The translations under genes and the position numbers were made by a program. The notes under the pieces were generated by a model, which was given only the letters and a program-made list of their open reading frames with translations, was not told the origin of the DNA and did no database searches. This document shows, one piece after another, positions 1 through 8,391 of a DNA stretch of 64,000 nt; the first letter of the stretch is position 1, and each line of letters opens with the position of its first letter. The stretch covers positions 186,001 through 250,000 of the forward strand of contig NZ_CP019702.2 of NCBI RefSeq assembly GCF_002005205.3, given 5' to 3'. Source of the stretch: Rhizobium rhizogenes (lineage in GTDB: Bacteria; Pseudomonadota; Alphaproteobacteria; Rhizobiales; Rhizobiaceae).

Positions 1-1341
1 GATGGCGACAAGCTGCACCTCTTCCGGCCCCTCGTTCAGAAGCGACCAGCCGGCGGCCATATCGGCGAGCGAAATGGTCACGGTCCCGGCGGTTTCGAGC
101 GGCGCAAGTCCCGCTTCCGGCGTCACGCCCTCGATATGCAGCATGGGCGAGGCGGAGGTGGTGCCGAAGGCGGCGCAAAGCGCTTTCAGATCATCCCGCG
201 ACGGTTTTGCAGCTCCAAGACCACGCAGCAGTGGAATGCAATCCGGCGCGGCCTTGCCGGCGAGATAACCGACGAGCGGCCAGAAGGCGTCATCGATGCC
301 AGCTGGCAGGGCCACATCGACGATGCGCTGCGGCCGGCGATTTTCTTCGAGATACACCCCCGAAAGCGGCGCCCTGCCCGTCATCGCAATGCAGAGATCG
401 AGAAAATCCGGGTGCTTTGCGGTGCGGGCACCGAGCACCGTATTGGCGAAGATCACCGCATTCGACTCGGCCCAGCCGATCGATTCGCCGGCACTTGGCG
501 CACTGTCCAGCAGGTAAGGCGAACAGGTGAAGGTGGGGCGGCAGCCCATGCGAACATAGGCATCCGCCAGCCTTGCGGCCGGATCGCCGAAATCCTCCGG
601 CACGCCCTGCGCCCGCCAGTGCGCCTTGTCCACCGAAATGGCGTTCATGGTGGTTGGCACCCGCACCTTGCCGCCCATGTCAGCCATTTTTTCGGCAAAG
701 GTGAGGTTGGCGGGGCTGGCATAGATACAGCCATCGATATGGCCCTGCGTCACATCGACAAGCGTCGACGCCCCCTGCTGGGCGGCCATGGCGACGATGA
801 TGCGCATGGCCTGCCGCGCGGCAATGCCGTCGCGCCCTTCCAGCATTGCGCCATCCTCGTCCTTCAGGTCGAGATGGGCCGTCGCCGGTGGCGCGATGGC
901 AAGAGAGATACCGTCGGCCTCAATGGTGCTCTCATTGATGCTGACATGCGCGGCACGCGAGAAGCGGGCGAAATTATCCGCATCGAGACGGACGACCGGC
1001 AGAGCCCTGTCGAACATTTCCGCCGCAACGAGGGCACCGAGCGTCAGGACGTCTTCAGCCTCGCAGAAAACCAGCGCCGCGGGCGCACGGCCGGTGAGGA
1101 TGAGATCGAGCAGCACGCCGGAACCGGTGCAGGAACCACGGCTGGTCGGCATGAACAGCACGCCGCCGGTGAGACAGATGCCATGCAGCGGGTGATGCAC
1201 ATCGATCACCTTGCCAGTGGCGGGATCGACCCCGCCCCAAAAGCTCAGCGCCTCGGTGGTGGCGATGACCTTGCCTTGCGCGGCGCCAGCCAGAATGCTG
1301 CGCGCCGCAGGAGTAGCAATTGGCGAAACGGAAGAAGGCAT
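1..1341 (-). CDS. cis-3-hydroxy-L-proline dehydratase, aconitase X family (partial, C-terminus beyond window)
   Basis: The minus strand reads open from an ATG at 1341 to the window edge (447 codons; the fused family is about 570 aa). The N-terminal part (about residues 1-145) is the swivel domain, with the GSCTGSG loop after a FMPTSR strand. The following DUF521 part carries a [11 protein letters not shown] segment with two cysteines, as in AcnX enzymes. Known type I AcnX enzymes dehydrate cis-3-hydroxy-L-proline to delta1-pyrroline-2-carboxylate. The gene is last in a run with an amino-acid ABC importer and an FAD dehydrogenase, and an LDH2-type reductase lies nearby, which fits that pathway. 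A 47-bp repeat separates it from the upstream gene. The substrate is inferred from family and context. Confidence 0.85.
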   Translation of the reverse strand, partial: MPSSVSPIATPAARSILAGAAQGKVIATTEALSFWGGVDPATGKVIDVHHPLHGICLTGGVLFMPTSRGSCTGSGVLLDLILTGRAPAALVFCEAEDVLTLGALVAAEMFDRALPVVRLDADNFARFSRAAHVSINESTIEADGISLAIAPPATAHLDLKDEDGAMLEGRDGIAARQAMRIIVAMAAQQGASTLVDVTQGHIDGCIYASPANLTFAEKMADMGGKVRVPTTMNAISVDKAHWRAQGVPEDFGDPAARLADAYVRMGCRPTFTCSPYLLDSAPSAGESIGWAESNAVIFANTVLGARTAKHPDFLDLCIAMTGRAPLSGVYLEENRRPQRIVDVALPAGIDDAFWPLVGYLAGKAAPDCIPLLRGLGAAKPSRDDLKALCAAFGTTSASPMLHIEGVTPEAGLAPLETAGTVTISLADMAAGWSLLNEGPEEVQLVAI

Positions 1342-1356
1342 CGAAAATCTCCCTGA

Positions 1357-1403
1357 AGCATTTCCAGTAAACCTGCGTAGTGGTTTGACGCCCGGAAAAT
1401 GCG
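1357..1403 (+). repeat. 47-bp dispersed intergenic element, copy 1
   Basis: This stretch begins AGCATTTCCAGTAAA and ends GGAAAATGCG. Read on the opposite strand, 18537-18583 matches it at about 40 of 47 positions. Its ends are inverted (GCATTTCC against GGAAAATGC), so it can fold into a hairpin. Both copies lie between genes of the same operon. It resembles small palindromic elements that are common in Rhizobiaceae. Confidence 0.65.
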
Positions 1404-1454
1404 TGAAAAAAAGCGCTGGAGAATTTTTGCGTTTTGGGGAAAAGCCAAAATTCT

Positions 1455-2696
1455 CTAGAAACGTTGCGGCGAAAATGCCCTTGTATCGATGGCGGGTTTT
1501 TGGCCCGTCAGAAGATCGGCGACGAGGCGGGCCGTGCCCGCCGATTGCGTCAGCCCCAGATGGCCGTGGCCGAAAGCATAAACCACACGCGCCGTGTGCC
1601 GCGCCTGCCCAATGGCCGGCAGGCTGTCCGGCAGCGAGGGGCGAAAGCCCATCCACTGCTTGCCGCCTTCAGTTTTCAGGCCCGGCAGGAAAGCTTTCGC
1701 CTTGGTCAGCAACGCCTCGGAACGGGCGAAATTGGCCGGAAGCTCCAGCCCGCCCAGCTCCACCGCGCCGCCGACGCGAATGCCGCTGCAAAGCCGGGTC
1801 ACGACGAAACCATGGCCACCGAAGGTGACCTGCGTGCGCAGATCGAAAGCACCGGAAGGCAGGGTGGTATTATAACCCCGTTCCGTTTCCAGCGGAATTT
1901 TTTCGCCAAGCGAACGGGCGATACGGTGCGAGAAAGCCCCCGCCGCCAGCACCACCCTGCCTGCCTTGCGGGTTCGGCCATCATGGCTCACCACCTCAAC
2001 GCCGTCTTCCAGCGGCCTCAGCGAAGCGATATCGAGGCATTCGATACGGCCGCCAATGCTGCGGAAATGCTCGGCCAGCGCCAGCGTGTAAAGCTTGGGA
2101 TCGGCGATGGAATACCAGCCGGGCGTAAAGGTGCCGCAGGTGAAACGCGGCGCGATGCCGGGCTGTATCTCGGCCATCTGTTCGGCGTTCAGATGCCGGA
2201 ACTCGATGCCGTGGCGTTCGCGTGCCTTCCAGCCGGCAAGCGAGCTTTCGAATTCCGCCTCGCTTTCATAGACCTGAAGGTTCCCCTCCTTGCGCAGCAT
2301 CGCAATCGTGTCCGTCTTTTTGAGAAACGGCTCCAGCTCTGCTTTGGAAAGGTCCATCAGCGCCGTCTGAGCGGCGGTGGAATGCTCGACTTTCGATGCC
2401 GCGCAGGCGCGCCAGAAGCAGAACATCCACGGCGCGATCTTCAGCGCATAGGCCGGCGGCACGCTGAGCGGCCCCAGCGGATCGATGAGCCATTTCGGCG
2501 CTTTCCAGAGAATGCCCGGCGATGCAAGCGGCAGGATATCGGTGAAGGCGAAGGCGCCGGCATTGCCGGCCGAAGCGCCTGCCGCCGGTCCCTCGCGATC
2601 GATGACCGTGACCGAAAGACCACGACCCTGCGCGGCGATTGCCGCCGAGAGGCCGACGACGCCGGCCCCTATGACGATGACATCATTTGCAGGCAT
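1455..2696 (-). CDS. FAD-dependent D-amino-acid / D-hydroxyproline dehydrogenase (DadA/HypO family)
   Basis: The 413-aa protein starts with a Rossmann FAD motif ([12 protein letters not shown], residues 8-19) and the DRE acidic end of the second strand. This is the D-amino-acid dehydrogenase (DAO) fold at its usual length. In hydroxyproline pathways such enzymes oxidise cis-4-hydroxy-D-proline to delta1-pyrroline-4-hydroxy-2-carboxylate, the substrate of the DapA-like deaminase encoded at 7317-8282. Its ATG shares one base with the TAA of the upstream ABC ATPase gene (TAATG), so translation is probably coupled. Substrate assignment is inferred; D-proline or another D-amino acid is possible. 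Confidence 0.85.
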   Translation of the reverse strand: MPANDVIVIGAGVVGLSAAIAAQGRGLSVTVIDREGPAAGASAGNAGAFAFTDILPLASPGILWKAPKWLIDPLGPLSVPPAYALKIAPWMFCFWRACAASKVEHSTAAQTALMDLSKAELEPFLKKTDTIAMLRKEGNLQVYESEAEFESSLAGWKARERHGIEFRHLNAEQMAEIQPGIAPRFTCGTFTPGWYSIADPKLYTLALAEHFRSIGGRIECLDIASLRPLEDGVEVVSHDGRTRKAGRVVLAAGAFSHRIARSLGEKIPLETERGYNTTLPSGAFDLRTQVTFGGHGFVVTRLCSGIRVGGAVELGGLELPANFARSEALLTKAKAFLPGLKTEGGKQWMGFRPSLPDSLPAIGQARHTARVVYAFGHGHLGLTQSAGTARLVADLLTGQKPAIDTRAFSPQRF

Positions 2697-3418
2697 TACC
2701 GCACGCTCGCCAGGAACTTTTGCGTTTCAGCATGCTGCGGCGCACCGAACAGCTGGTCCGGCGTGCCGATTTCCGCCATCACGCCCTGATGGAAGAAGGC
2801 GACGCGGTTGGAGACATCACGGGCAAACGCCATTTCATGGGTGACGCAGATCATCGTCATGCCTTCATCCGCCAGCATCTTCAACGTATCGAGCACTTCG
2901 CCGACCAGCATCGGGTCGAGCGCCGAGGTGACCTCGTCGAACAGCATATATTCGGGCGACATGGCAAGCGCGCGGGCAATCGCCATACGCTGCTGCTGGC
3001 CACCCGACATGCGGTTCGGATAGACCTTCAGCTTTTCGGCAAGGCCTACGTGGGTCAATTGCTTGACGGCGATCTCCTCGGCCTGCTCCTTCGAGATGCC
3101 AAGAACCTTGCGCGGCGCCAGCATGACGTTTTCAAGCACCGTCAGATGCGGAAAGGCGTTCCATTGCTGGAAAACGATGCCGACCTTGCGGCGCAGCTTG
3201 TTGAGGTCGGTCGATTTGGCATGCACTTCCGTGCCGTCGATGACGATCTTGCCGCTGTCGATCGGCTCGAGGCCATTGATGCAGGTGAGCAGCGTCGATT
3301 TGCCGGAACCGGAACCGCCGATGATGGTGACGACCTCGCCCTTGTTGACGGTGAGGTTGATCCCTTTCAGAACCTCCAGCGGGCCGAAGGATTTGCGGAC
3401 GTTTTCGATCTCAATCAT
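2696..3418 (-). CDS. polar amino-acid ABC transporter ATP-binding protein (HisP/GlnQ type)
   Basis: This 240-aa ATPase has Walker A GGSGSGKST, the Q-loop FQQWNAFPHLTV, the LSGGQ-type signature MSGGQQQRMAIARAL and Walker B YMLFDEVTSALDP. The DEVTSALDP form and the length are typical of the polar amino-acid uptake family. It overlaps the upstream permease by 8 bases and the downstream oxidoreductase by one base. It powers the importer formed with the two permeases (3411-4064, 4077-4742) and the binding protein (4815-5621), probably for hydroxyproline or a related imino acid. Confidence 0.92.
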   Translation of the reverse strand: MIEIENVRKSFGPLEVLKGINLTVNKGEVVTIIGGSGSGKSTLLTCINGLEPIDSGKIVIDGTEVHAKSTDLNKLRRKVGIVFQQWNAFPHLTVLENVMLAPRKVLGISKEQAEEIAVKQLTHVGLAEKLKVYPNRMSGGQQQRMAIARALAMSPEYMLFDEVTSALDPMLVGEVLDTLKMLADEGMTMICVTHEMAFARDVSNRVAFFHQGVMAEIGTPDQLFGAPQHAETQKFLASVR

Positions 3419-4064
3419 TGGGGGACCACCGTCTTTCGAGATACCCGCCGAAACGGGCGATGGGGAAGCTGATAAGGAAGTAGATGGCGCCGCAGATCAT
3501 CAGGATGGTCAACGGTTCCTGCAGGCGGGTCACAAGGATCTGCGAGGCGCGCAGAAGCTCGATAAGGCCAAGCCAAAGCACCAGGGCCGAATCCTTCATG
3601 ACACCGAGCGTCAGTCCGATCCAGGACGGCAACGAGACGCGGGTGGCGAGCGGCAGGACGATATAGCGCATGTCCTGCGACCATGTCATGCCGAGTGAGC
3701 GGCAGGCGCGGCGCGTATTGGACGGCACGGCATCGATGCCGCCGCGCACGATCTCGGTGCAATAGGCTGCCGTATAAAGCGACAGCACCACGCAGGAGGT
3801 GGTGAATGGCGGCCAGCCGAGCTTGGCGATCGACTGGAAGGCATTGCCGAGAACCAGCTGGATGAGCAGCGGCACGGAGCGGAAAATATCCAGCACGAAG
3901 GTCAGCGGCAGCGACCAATAGGGACCGAACTGGAAACGGATGATACCGAAGATGATCCCCATCAGGGTGCCTGCCGTGACGGCGACGGCGGTGACGGCAA
4001 GCGTCATGCCGGCACCCTTGGCCAGGAAGGCGAGATCACTCCAGGTGAGAGCGGTTTCAAACAT
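3411..4064 (-). CDS. polar amino-acid ABC transporter permease 2 (HisM type)
   Basis: This 217-aa inner-membrane protein has several hydrophobic segments and the family EAA-like loop (RGGIDAVPSNTRRACRSLGM), which contacts the ATPase. A purine-rich ribosome site (GAGAGAGGTG) precedes the ATG at 4064. It lies 12 bases after the other permease gene, so the two probably form the heterodimeric channel of one importer. Confidence 0.9.
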   Translation of the reverse strand: MFETALTWSDLAFLAKGAGMTLAVTAVAVTAGTLMGIIFGIIRFQFGPYWSLPLTFVLDIFRSVPLLIQLVLGNAFQSIAKLGWPPFTTSCVVLSLYTAAYCTEIVRGGIDAVPSNTRRACRSLGMTWSQDMRYIVLPLATRVSLPSWIGLTLGVMKDSALVLWLGLIELLRASQILVTRLQEPLTILMICGAIYFLISFPIARFGGYLERRWSPND

Positions 4065-4076
4065 GGCGCACCTCTC

Positions 4077-4742
4077 TCAGTAACGGAACAGACGCCAGGC
4101 CAGCAATCTGGCGGCGAGCGTGACGATCTTGGCGATCACGTAATAGATGACCGCGGCGAGCGCGAAGAATTCAAAGGTGCGGAACGAGCGCGCATTGAGC
4201 GCCTGCGTGACGCCGGCGAGATCCGTGTTCATACCGACCGTGACACCGAGCGAGGTCATGAGGATCGCCCAGACCATCTGGTTGGTGGCCGGCAGGAAAG
4301 CCACGCGCAGCATCTGCGGCAGGATGATCAGCCGGAAGGTCTGCATCGAGGTCATGCCAAGCGAACGGCCCGACCGCGTCTGCGTATCCGGTATGGCTTT
4401 CAGCGCACCGCGGAAATTCTCCGCCAGATAACCGGCATTGTTAAACGCGATACCGACCAGAAGCGCGGTATAGGGGCTGAGGTGGATGCCGAAATTGCCA
4501 AGCCCGAAATGGGCCATGTAAATCTGGAACAGTGCCGGCGTGTTGCGGGCAACCTCCACCCAGACGGAGGCCAAAGCGCCGAGAACGCGGTTGCCGGACA
4601 GCCGGAACAGCGTCAGCAGGATGGCGAAGGTAAGACCGATCACCATCGACAGAAGGGCGATCTGCAGCGTTACCACCGCACCGTCCAGAAGCTGTGGCAA
4701 AGCCTTCAGCGCCTGATTCCAGTGGAATGTATAGTTGAACAT
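4077..4742 (-). CDS. polar amino-acid ABC transporter permease 1 (HisQ type)
   Basis: I start at the ATG at 4742, giving 221 aa (MFNYTFHWNQALKALPQLLD); a longer frame to 4784 lacks a ribosome site and would run into the hairpin upstream. The amphipathic N-terminus and the EAA loop (FRGALKAIPDTQTRSGRSLG) are typical of the HisMQ family. It pairs with the permease at 3411-4064. A strong GC hairpin (4771-4799) separates it from the binding-protein gene and may set a lower expression level than that of the binding protein. Confidence 0.88.
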   Translation of the reverse strand: MFNYTFHWNQALKALPQLLDGAVVTLQIALLSMVIGLTFAILLTLFRLSGNRVLGALASVWVEVARNTPALFQIYMAHFGLGNFGIHLSPYTALLVGIAFNNAGYLAENFRGALKAIPDTQTRSGRSLGMTSMQTFRLIILPQMLRVAFLPATNQMVWAILMTSLGVTVGMNTDLAGVTQALNARSFRTFEFFALAAVIYYVIAKIVTLAARLLAWRLFRY

Positions 4743-4770
4743 TAAGCGTCCCGCCTTTTCAGAAACGATC

Positions 4771-4799
4771 AACGGCGCGATCATTTTGACCGCGCCGTT
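4771..4799 (-). other. intra-operon hairpin between binding-protein and permease genes
   Basis: The inverted arms AACGGCGCG and CGCGCCGTT (9 bp, perfect) flank an 11-base loop. There is no T-run after it on the minus strand, so it is not a standard terminator. Its place just after the binding-protein stop suggests a 3'-end stabiliser that lets the binding protein be made in excess of the membrane subunits. Confidence 0.55.
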
Positions 4800-4814
4800 T
4801 ACGAAAAGTCCTGA

Positions 4815-5621
4815 TTAGCGATAAACGCCGTTGACGGTGAGCGAGGGAACTTCGCCGCCAACCCATTTTTCATAGAGTTCGGCGTAACGGCCGGTACGAA
4901 CCTGCTGGTTGATGAAGAGGTTCAGGTAGTTGATGAAACCATATTCGTCACGGTTGGTGAAGAGCGCGACGTAATCGATATCATAGGGCGCCTTGCCGAC
5001 GACCGAGATACCGGCAAACTTGCCGCCCTTGACGTTGGACTGCGCAACCGTGGAGGTGGAAACGGTGGCGTCGATCTGGCCCTGGCTCAGCGCGAGGAAA
5101 ACGTCGGCCTGCGTCTGGTAAGGACGGAACTCGCCGGTTCCCCACTCCTTGACCGACTTTTCAAGCGCGATGGCTTCGAACGTGCCGGCGGTTGCGCCGA
5201 CCGTCTTGCCCTTCATGTCCTCGAAGGACTTGATGCCCGACTTGTCGTTGGCGGTGACAGCCATTTCGAAAGCGAAGTAAGGCACGGTCATGCCGACCGT
5301 CTTGGCGCGTTCCAGCGTATCGGAGGTCGAGGCAACACCGACATCGACGCGGCCCGACATCAGTGCCGGAATACGCTCGGGGAACGGCGTTTCGACAATT
5401 TCAGCCGTGACGCCGAGCGCCTTGGCGAGATCGTTGCAATAATCGACGTCGAAGCCGATCGGGTTGTTTGCGTCGTCACGCGAACCCATGGGCGGGAAGT
5501 CGAGCACGACGGCGCAACGCAGCGTGCCGGCGGAAATGATGTCGTCAAGCTTGTCGGCCTTGGCCGGCGTGATAACGGAAGTAGCGGCCAGAAGGCCGGC
5601 GAAGATGACCGATTTTTTCAT
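4815..5621 (-). CDS. polar amino-acid ABC transporter periplasmic substrate-binding protein
   Basis: The start at 5621 (MKKSVIFAGLLAATS) has a GGGAGC ribosome site and gives a 268-aa preprotein with a signal peptide cut after PAKA. The mature part follows the family 3 solute-binding pattern: GTLRCAVVLDFPPM, a GFDVDYCNDLAKALG segment, and RVDVGVASTSDTLERAK. It is the first gene of the minus-strand importer/dehydrogenase run and probably sets substrate choice. A TTTGTATACT site lies about 90 bases upstream (5711-5720, inverted). Confidence 0.92.
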   Translation of the reverse strand: MKKSVIFAGLLAATSVITPAKADKLDDIISAGTLRCAVVLDFPPMGSRDDANNPIGFDVDYCNDLAKALGVTAEIVETPFPERIPALMSGRVDVGVASTSDTLERAKTVGMTVPYFAFEMAVTANDKSGIKSFEDMKGKTVGATAGTFEAIALEKSVKEWGTGEFRPYQTQADVFLALSQGQIDATVSTSTVAQSNVKGGKFAGISVVGKAPYDIDYVALFTNRDEYGFINYLNLFINQQVRTGRYAELYEKWVGGEVPSLTVNGVYR

Positions 5622-5710
5622 TCTTGATTTGCTCCCAGAATTTGGTCCGCCCTTGAAGGCGCGGTCACTATTTCCCCATGGGGCCGATAAATCAACATAA
5701 AAATACAACT

Positions 5711-5720
5711 AGTATACAAA
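5711..5720 (-). promoter_or_regulatory. candidate GntR operator upstream of the ABC importer
   Basis: On the minus strand this reads TTTGTATACT, the identical 10-mer found at 5942-5951 on the plus strand. It shares the TTGTnnAC core with sites at 8370 and 9104 beside the gntR gene. The FCD-type GntR regulator at 8392-9093 is the likely binder. This is a pattern inference. Confidence 0.5.
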
Positions 5721-5941
5721 AAGAATTTTGCAGCTGCGAACAATCGGGATTTGCCACGCGAGCGGAAAAGCGGGCTCATGGCGGAAAGACTCTTTTCAGC
5801 CCAATGACTTGGAGCAACACCCTTGCTGCGGTGGACGCGGCAGTGGGAAACAGGAAAAGGACGCCGTAAAACCGTTGGCGCTGGATGCGGATTTACAATT
5901 TCGCGAGCGGTTTCCGAAAAGACGATTGCAATAGGGAGTGC

Positions 5942-5951
5942 TTTGTATACT
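5942..5951 (+). promoter_or_regulatory. candidate GntR operator upstream of the LDH2-family reductase gene
   Basis: TTTGTATACT lies 43 bases before the ATG at 5994 and repeats, in inverted orientation, the site at 5711-5720. The 372-base divergent region 5622-5993 therefore has one copy near each gene. Apart from these sites I see no gene in it. Confidence 0.5.
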
Positions 5952-5993
5952 TTATGTATTCAAGATGTGCGAACCGATATCAGAGGGAACATG

Positions 5994-7031
5994 ATGAGTG
6001 ACACCACCACCCTGACCATTGACGCGCTTTCACAGCGGGTCGACGAAATTTTCCGCAAGGCGGGGCTGAATGACGTGCAGTCGGGAGCGCTTGCCCGCGT
6101 CATCACCGCCGGTGAGCGCGACGCCTGCAAATCACATGGTATCTATCGCATCGAGGGCGCCCTGCGCACCGTGAAGGCCGGCAAGGTGAAGCCGGACGCG
6201 ATACCCGAAGTGGCCGGGGACGACGGCACGGCAATTGTCAAAGTCAACGCCAATGGCGGCTTTGCCAATCCCGCCTTCGAACTGGGCCTGCCGGTTCTTG
6301 TCGAGCGGGCGAAACGTTCGGGCATCGCCGCGCTCGTCATCAATGACTGCACGCATTTCTCGGCGCTCTGGCCGGAGGTTGAGGGGCTGACATCGAATGG
6401 CCTCGCTGGACTGGTGATGTGCCCCAGCTACTCCACCGTTGCCCCCACGGGCGGCAGCAAACCGCTGCTTGGCACCAATCCCTTCGCCTTTGGCTGGCCA
6501 CGCAAGGACACCTCCCCTTATGTCTTCGATTTTGCCACGTCGGTTGCGGCGCGCGGCGAAATCGAACTGCACCGGCGCGCAGGCAACCCCCTGCCGGAAG
6601 GCTGGGCGCTGGATGCCGAAGGCAAACCGACGACCGACCCGGAAGCCGCGCTTGCCGGTTCCATGCTGCCTTTCGGTGGCCACAAGGGATCGGCGATCGG
6701 CACCATGATCGAACTTCTCGCCGGCATCATGATCGGTGACCTGACGAGCCCCGAAGCCCTCGAATTCCTCGGCACGACAACACTTGCGCCGACCCATGGC
6801 GAATTGATCGTCGCCTTTTCCCCGGAAGCTTTCGCCAAGGGTCGCCCGGGCGACCCCTTCCAGCGGGCGGAAGTGCTGTTCGACGCCATCATCGGCCAGG
6901 GCGCCCGCCTGCCCTCGGGCCGCCGTTTTGCGGCCCGCGCCAAATCCGAAAGCGAAGGCATTACGCTTTCCGCCGCTGAAATAGCGGGTCTGGATCGGTT
7001 GCTGGAGAAGGGTCTGGACGCGGTTTCCTGA
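5994..7031 (+). CDS. LDH2-family oxidoreductase, probable delta1-pyrroline-2-carboxylate reductase
   Basis: The chosen ATG at 5994 follows GAGGG by six bases (the ATG at 5991 is too close), giving 345 aa. Family hallmarks are the CKSHGIYR segment, GGSKPLLGTNPFAFGWP for nucleotide binding and MLPFGGHKGSAIG near the C-terminal half. The malate/L-lactate dehydrogenase 2 family includes NAD(P)H-dependent reductases that turn delta1-pyrroline-2-carboxylate into L-proline, the step after AcnX dehydration of cis-3-hydroxyproline. It is divergent from the importer and shares the putative GntR operator motif. Other 2-keto or imino acids cannot be excluded. Confidence 0.82.
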   Translation: MSDTTTLTIDALSQRVDEIFRKAGLNDVQSGALARVITAGERDACKSHGIYRIEGALRTVKAGKVKPDAIPEVAGDDGTAIVKVNANGGFANPAFELGLPVLVERAKRSGIAALVINDCTHFSALWPEVEGLTSNGLAGLVMCPSYSTVAPTGGSKPLLGTNPFAFGWPRKDTSPYVFDFATSVAARGEIELHRRAGNPLPEGWALDAEGKPTTDPEAALAGSMLPFGGHKGSAIGTMIELLAGIMIGDLTSPEALEFLGTTTLAPTHGELIVAFSPEAFAKGRPGDPFQRAEVLFDAIIGQGARLPSGRRFAARAKSESEGITLSAAEIAGLDRLLEKGLDAVS

Positions 7032-7126
7032 CCATTTGGATGTGGAAATGAAAAAAGGACCGCGATTGCGGGCCTCATAGCGACAACGTCACTCAGCGGC
7101 TTTTGCGACTGCATAGCATCCCCGCT

Positions 7127-7239
7127 CCGTCACCCCGGACTAGATCCGGGGGCCAGCGCGATCAAGTCCTTGATCGCGGAAGACTCTTTCACGGCGCAGA
7201 CGCGCCGTGGCTGGATGCCGGATCTAGTCCGGCATGAGG
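7127..7239. repeat. rhizobial palindromic element (imperfect inverted repeat)
   Basis: The arms CCGGACTAGATCCGG (about 7135-7149) and CCGGATCTAGTCCGG (7219-7233) are inverted copies. Between them are smaller hairpins, such as GGCGCAGACGCGCC. The layout (GTCACCCCGGACTAGATCCGG ... GGATCTAGTCCGGCATGA) is typical of intergenic mosaic elements of Rhizobiaceae. It fills the gap between the reductase stop and the shared terminator at 7269. Confidence 0.75.
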
Positions 7240-7268
7240 GAGGAGAGGCATCAAACCTCATCATATGC

Positions 7269-7301
7269 AAAAAAGGCCCGCAGTTGCGGGCCTTTTTTTT
7301 T
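7269..7301. terminator. bidirectional Rho-independent terminator
   Basis: The stem GGCCCGC-AGTT-GCGGGCC (7275-7292) has a run of T after it on the plus strand (7293-7301) and a run of A before it. It can end both the plus-strand reductase transcript and the minus-strand deaminase transcript, whose stop is at 7317. Confidence 0.88.
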
Positions 7302-7316
7302 CGCAGCAGCAATATC

Positions 7317-8282
7317 TCAGGCCGCCTTGCAGGTCTGAACGGCGCCCGGAAGCTTGCTCCAGTCGGCATACCAGCTGTTGAACAGCTTGAACTGTGCCTC
7401 GACATAGCCGCGCTGGCTGTCCGTCAGGGCATCGGTTTCGTTGAAGTGCAGCGTGTATTCCCTGTCGCCCTTCAGCACCATCATGTGCTTGAAATAGAGA
7501 ACCAGGTCCGGGCCTTCATCGAAGGAGGAGAGCACGGCCAGCGCCTGCTCCAGTTCCAGCGCGCGGACGCGGGCATCCGCATCGCCCTTGGCGGCGGCCT
7601 GCGACAGCTTGCAGAGGTGAATGACTTCCTTCGGCAGAACATTGCCGATGCCGGTGATGGCGCCGGTTGCGCCGCAATTGACGAAGCCGTGGAAAACGGC
7701 CGTATCGACGCCGATCATCAGGGTTACTTCATCATCACGGCTGGTGATGTTCTCGGCCGCATAACGCATGTCGGCCGGGCCGCCGAATTCCTTGAAGCCA
7801 ACAAGGTTCTTGTGCTCGGCGCGCAGGGCAAAGAAGAGATCGGCGCGGGTGGCAAAGCCGTAATAGGGGCTGTTGTAGATAACCGCCGGGATATCAGGCG
7901 CAGCCGACAGGATGGCCTTGAAATGCGCCTTCTGGGCGGAGATGACCGAACCGCGCGACAGGACACGGGGAATGACCATCAGGCCCTTGGCGCCAACCTT
8001 CTGGGCGTGGGCGGCATGTGCCACGGCAGACGCGGTGTTGACCGCGCCGGTGCCGACGATAACAGGAATGCCGGCCTTGACCAGGCGCTCCACGCCTTCC
8101 ATGCGCTGCTCGTCGGTGAGCAGCGGCCAGTCGCCCATGGAACCGCAATAAACGACGGCCGACATGCCATCTGCAATGAGTTCCTTGCCCTTGCGCACAA
8201 GCGCATCGAAATCAGGGGTGCGATCATCCTTGCAGGGGGTCATCAAGGCGGGAATCACGCCGGAAAAAATGCTGGCCGTCAT
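7317..8282 (-). CDS. DapA-family lyase/deaminase, probable delta1-pyrroline-4-hydroxy-2-carboxylate deaminase
   Basis: This 321-aa TIM-barrel protein belongs to the dihydrodipicolinate synthase / N-acetylneuraminate lyase family. The Schiff-base lysine is K164 (LVGFKEFGG) and the conserved tyrosine is Y136 (VIYNSPYYG). It is longer than true DapA. In hydroxyproline catabolism a DapA paralogue deaminates delta1-pyrroline-4-hydroxy-2-carboxylate to 2-oxoglutarate semialdehyde, matching the FAD dehydrogenase at 1455-2696. The gntR regulator gene lies directly upstream, with a perfect TTGTCGACAA palindrome between them. The dehydrogenase for the semialdehyde and the 4-hydroxyproline epimerase are not in the window. 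Confidence 0.85.
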   Translation of the reverse strand: MTASIFSGVIPALMTPCKDDRTPDFDALVRKGKELIADGMSAVVYCGSMGDWPLLTDEQRMEGVERLVKAGIPVIVGTGAVNTASAVAHAAHAQKVGAKGLMVIPRVLSRGSVISAQKAHFKAILSAAPDIPAVIYNSPYYGFATRADLFFALRAEHKNLVGFKEFGGPADMRYAAENITSRDDEVTLMIGVDTAVFHGFVNCGATGAITGIGNVLPKEVIHLCKLSQAAAKGDADARVRALELEQALAVLSSFDEGPDLVLYFKHMMVLKGDREYTLHFNETDALTDSQRGYVEAQFKLFNSWYADWSKLPGAVQTCKAA

Positions 8283-8369
8283 TATTAGCTCCTAAGGCAC
8301 ATGGTTCTCAGGAATGGACGCAGCTTCGCGCCACCCTTTCGACAAGGACATTACTATCTTGTATTTTAT

Positions 8370-8379
8370 TTGTCGACAA
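8370..8379. promoter_or_regulatory. candidate GntR operator before the DapA-family gene
   Basis: TTGTCGACAA is a perfect 10-bp palindrome, 88 bases upstream of the deaminase ATG and 13 bases past the end of gntR. A further half-like ATCGACAAG follows at 8383-8391. It matches the site at 9104-9113 in nine of ten bases. Confidence 0.55.
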
Positions 8380-8391
8380 GAAATCGACAAG

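Noticed and set aside
7055..7075. Terminator right after the LDH2-family gene
   Set aside because: The short stem around GACCGCGATTGCGGGCC has a mismatch and no T-run on the plus strand; the strong terminator at 7269-7301 serves better.
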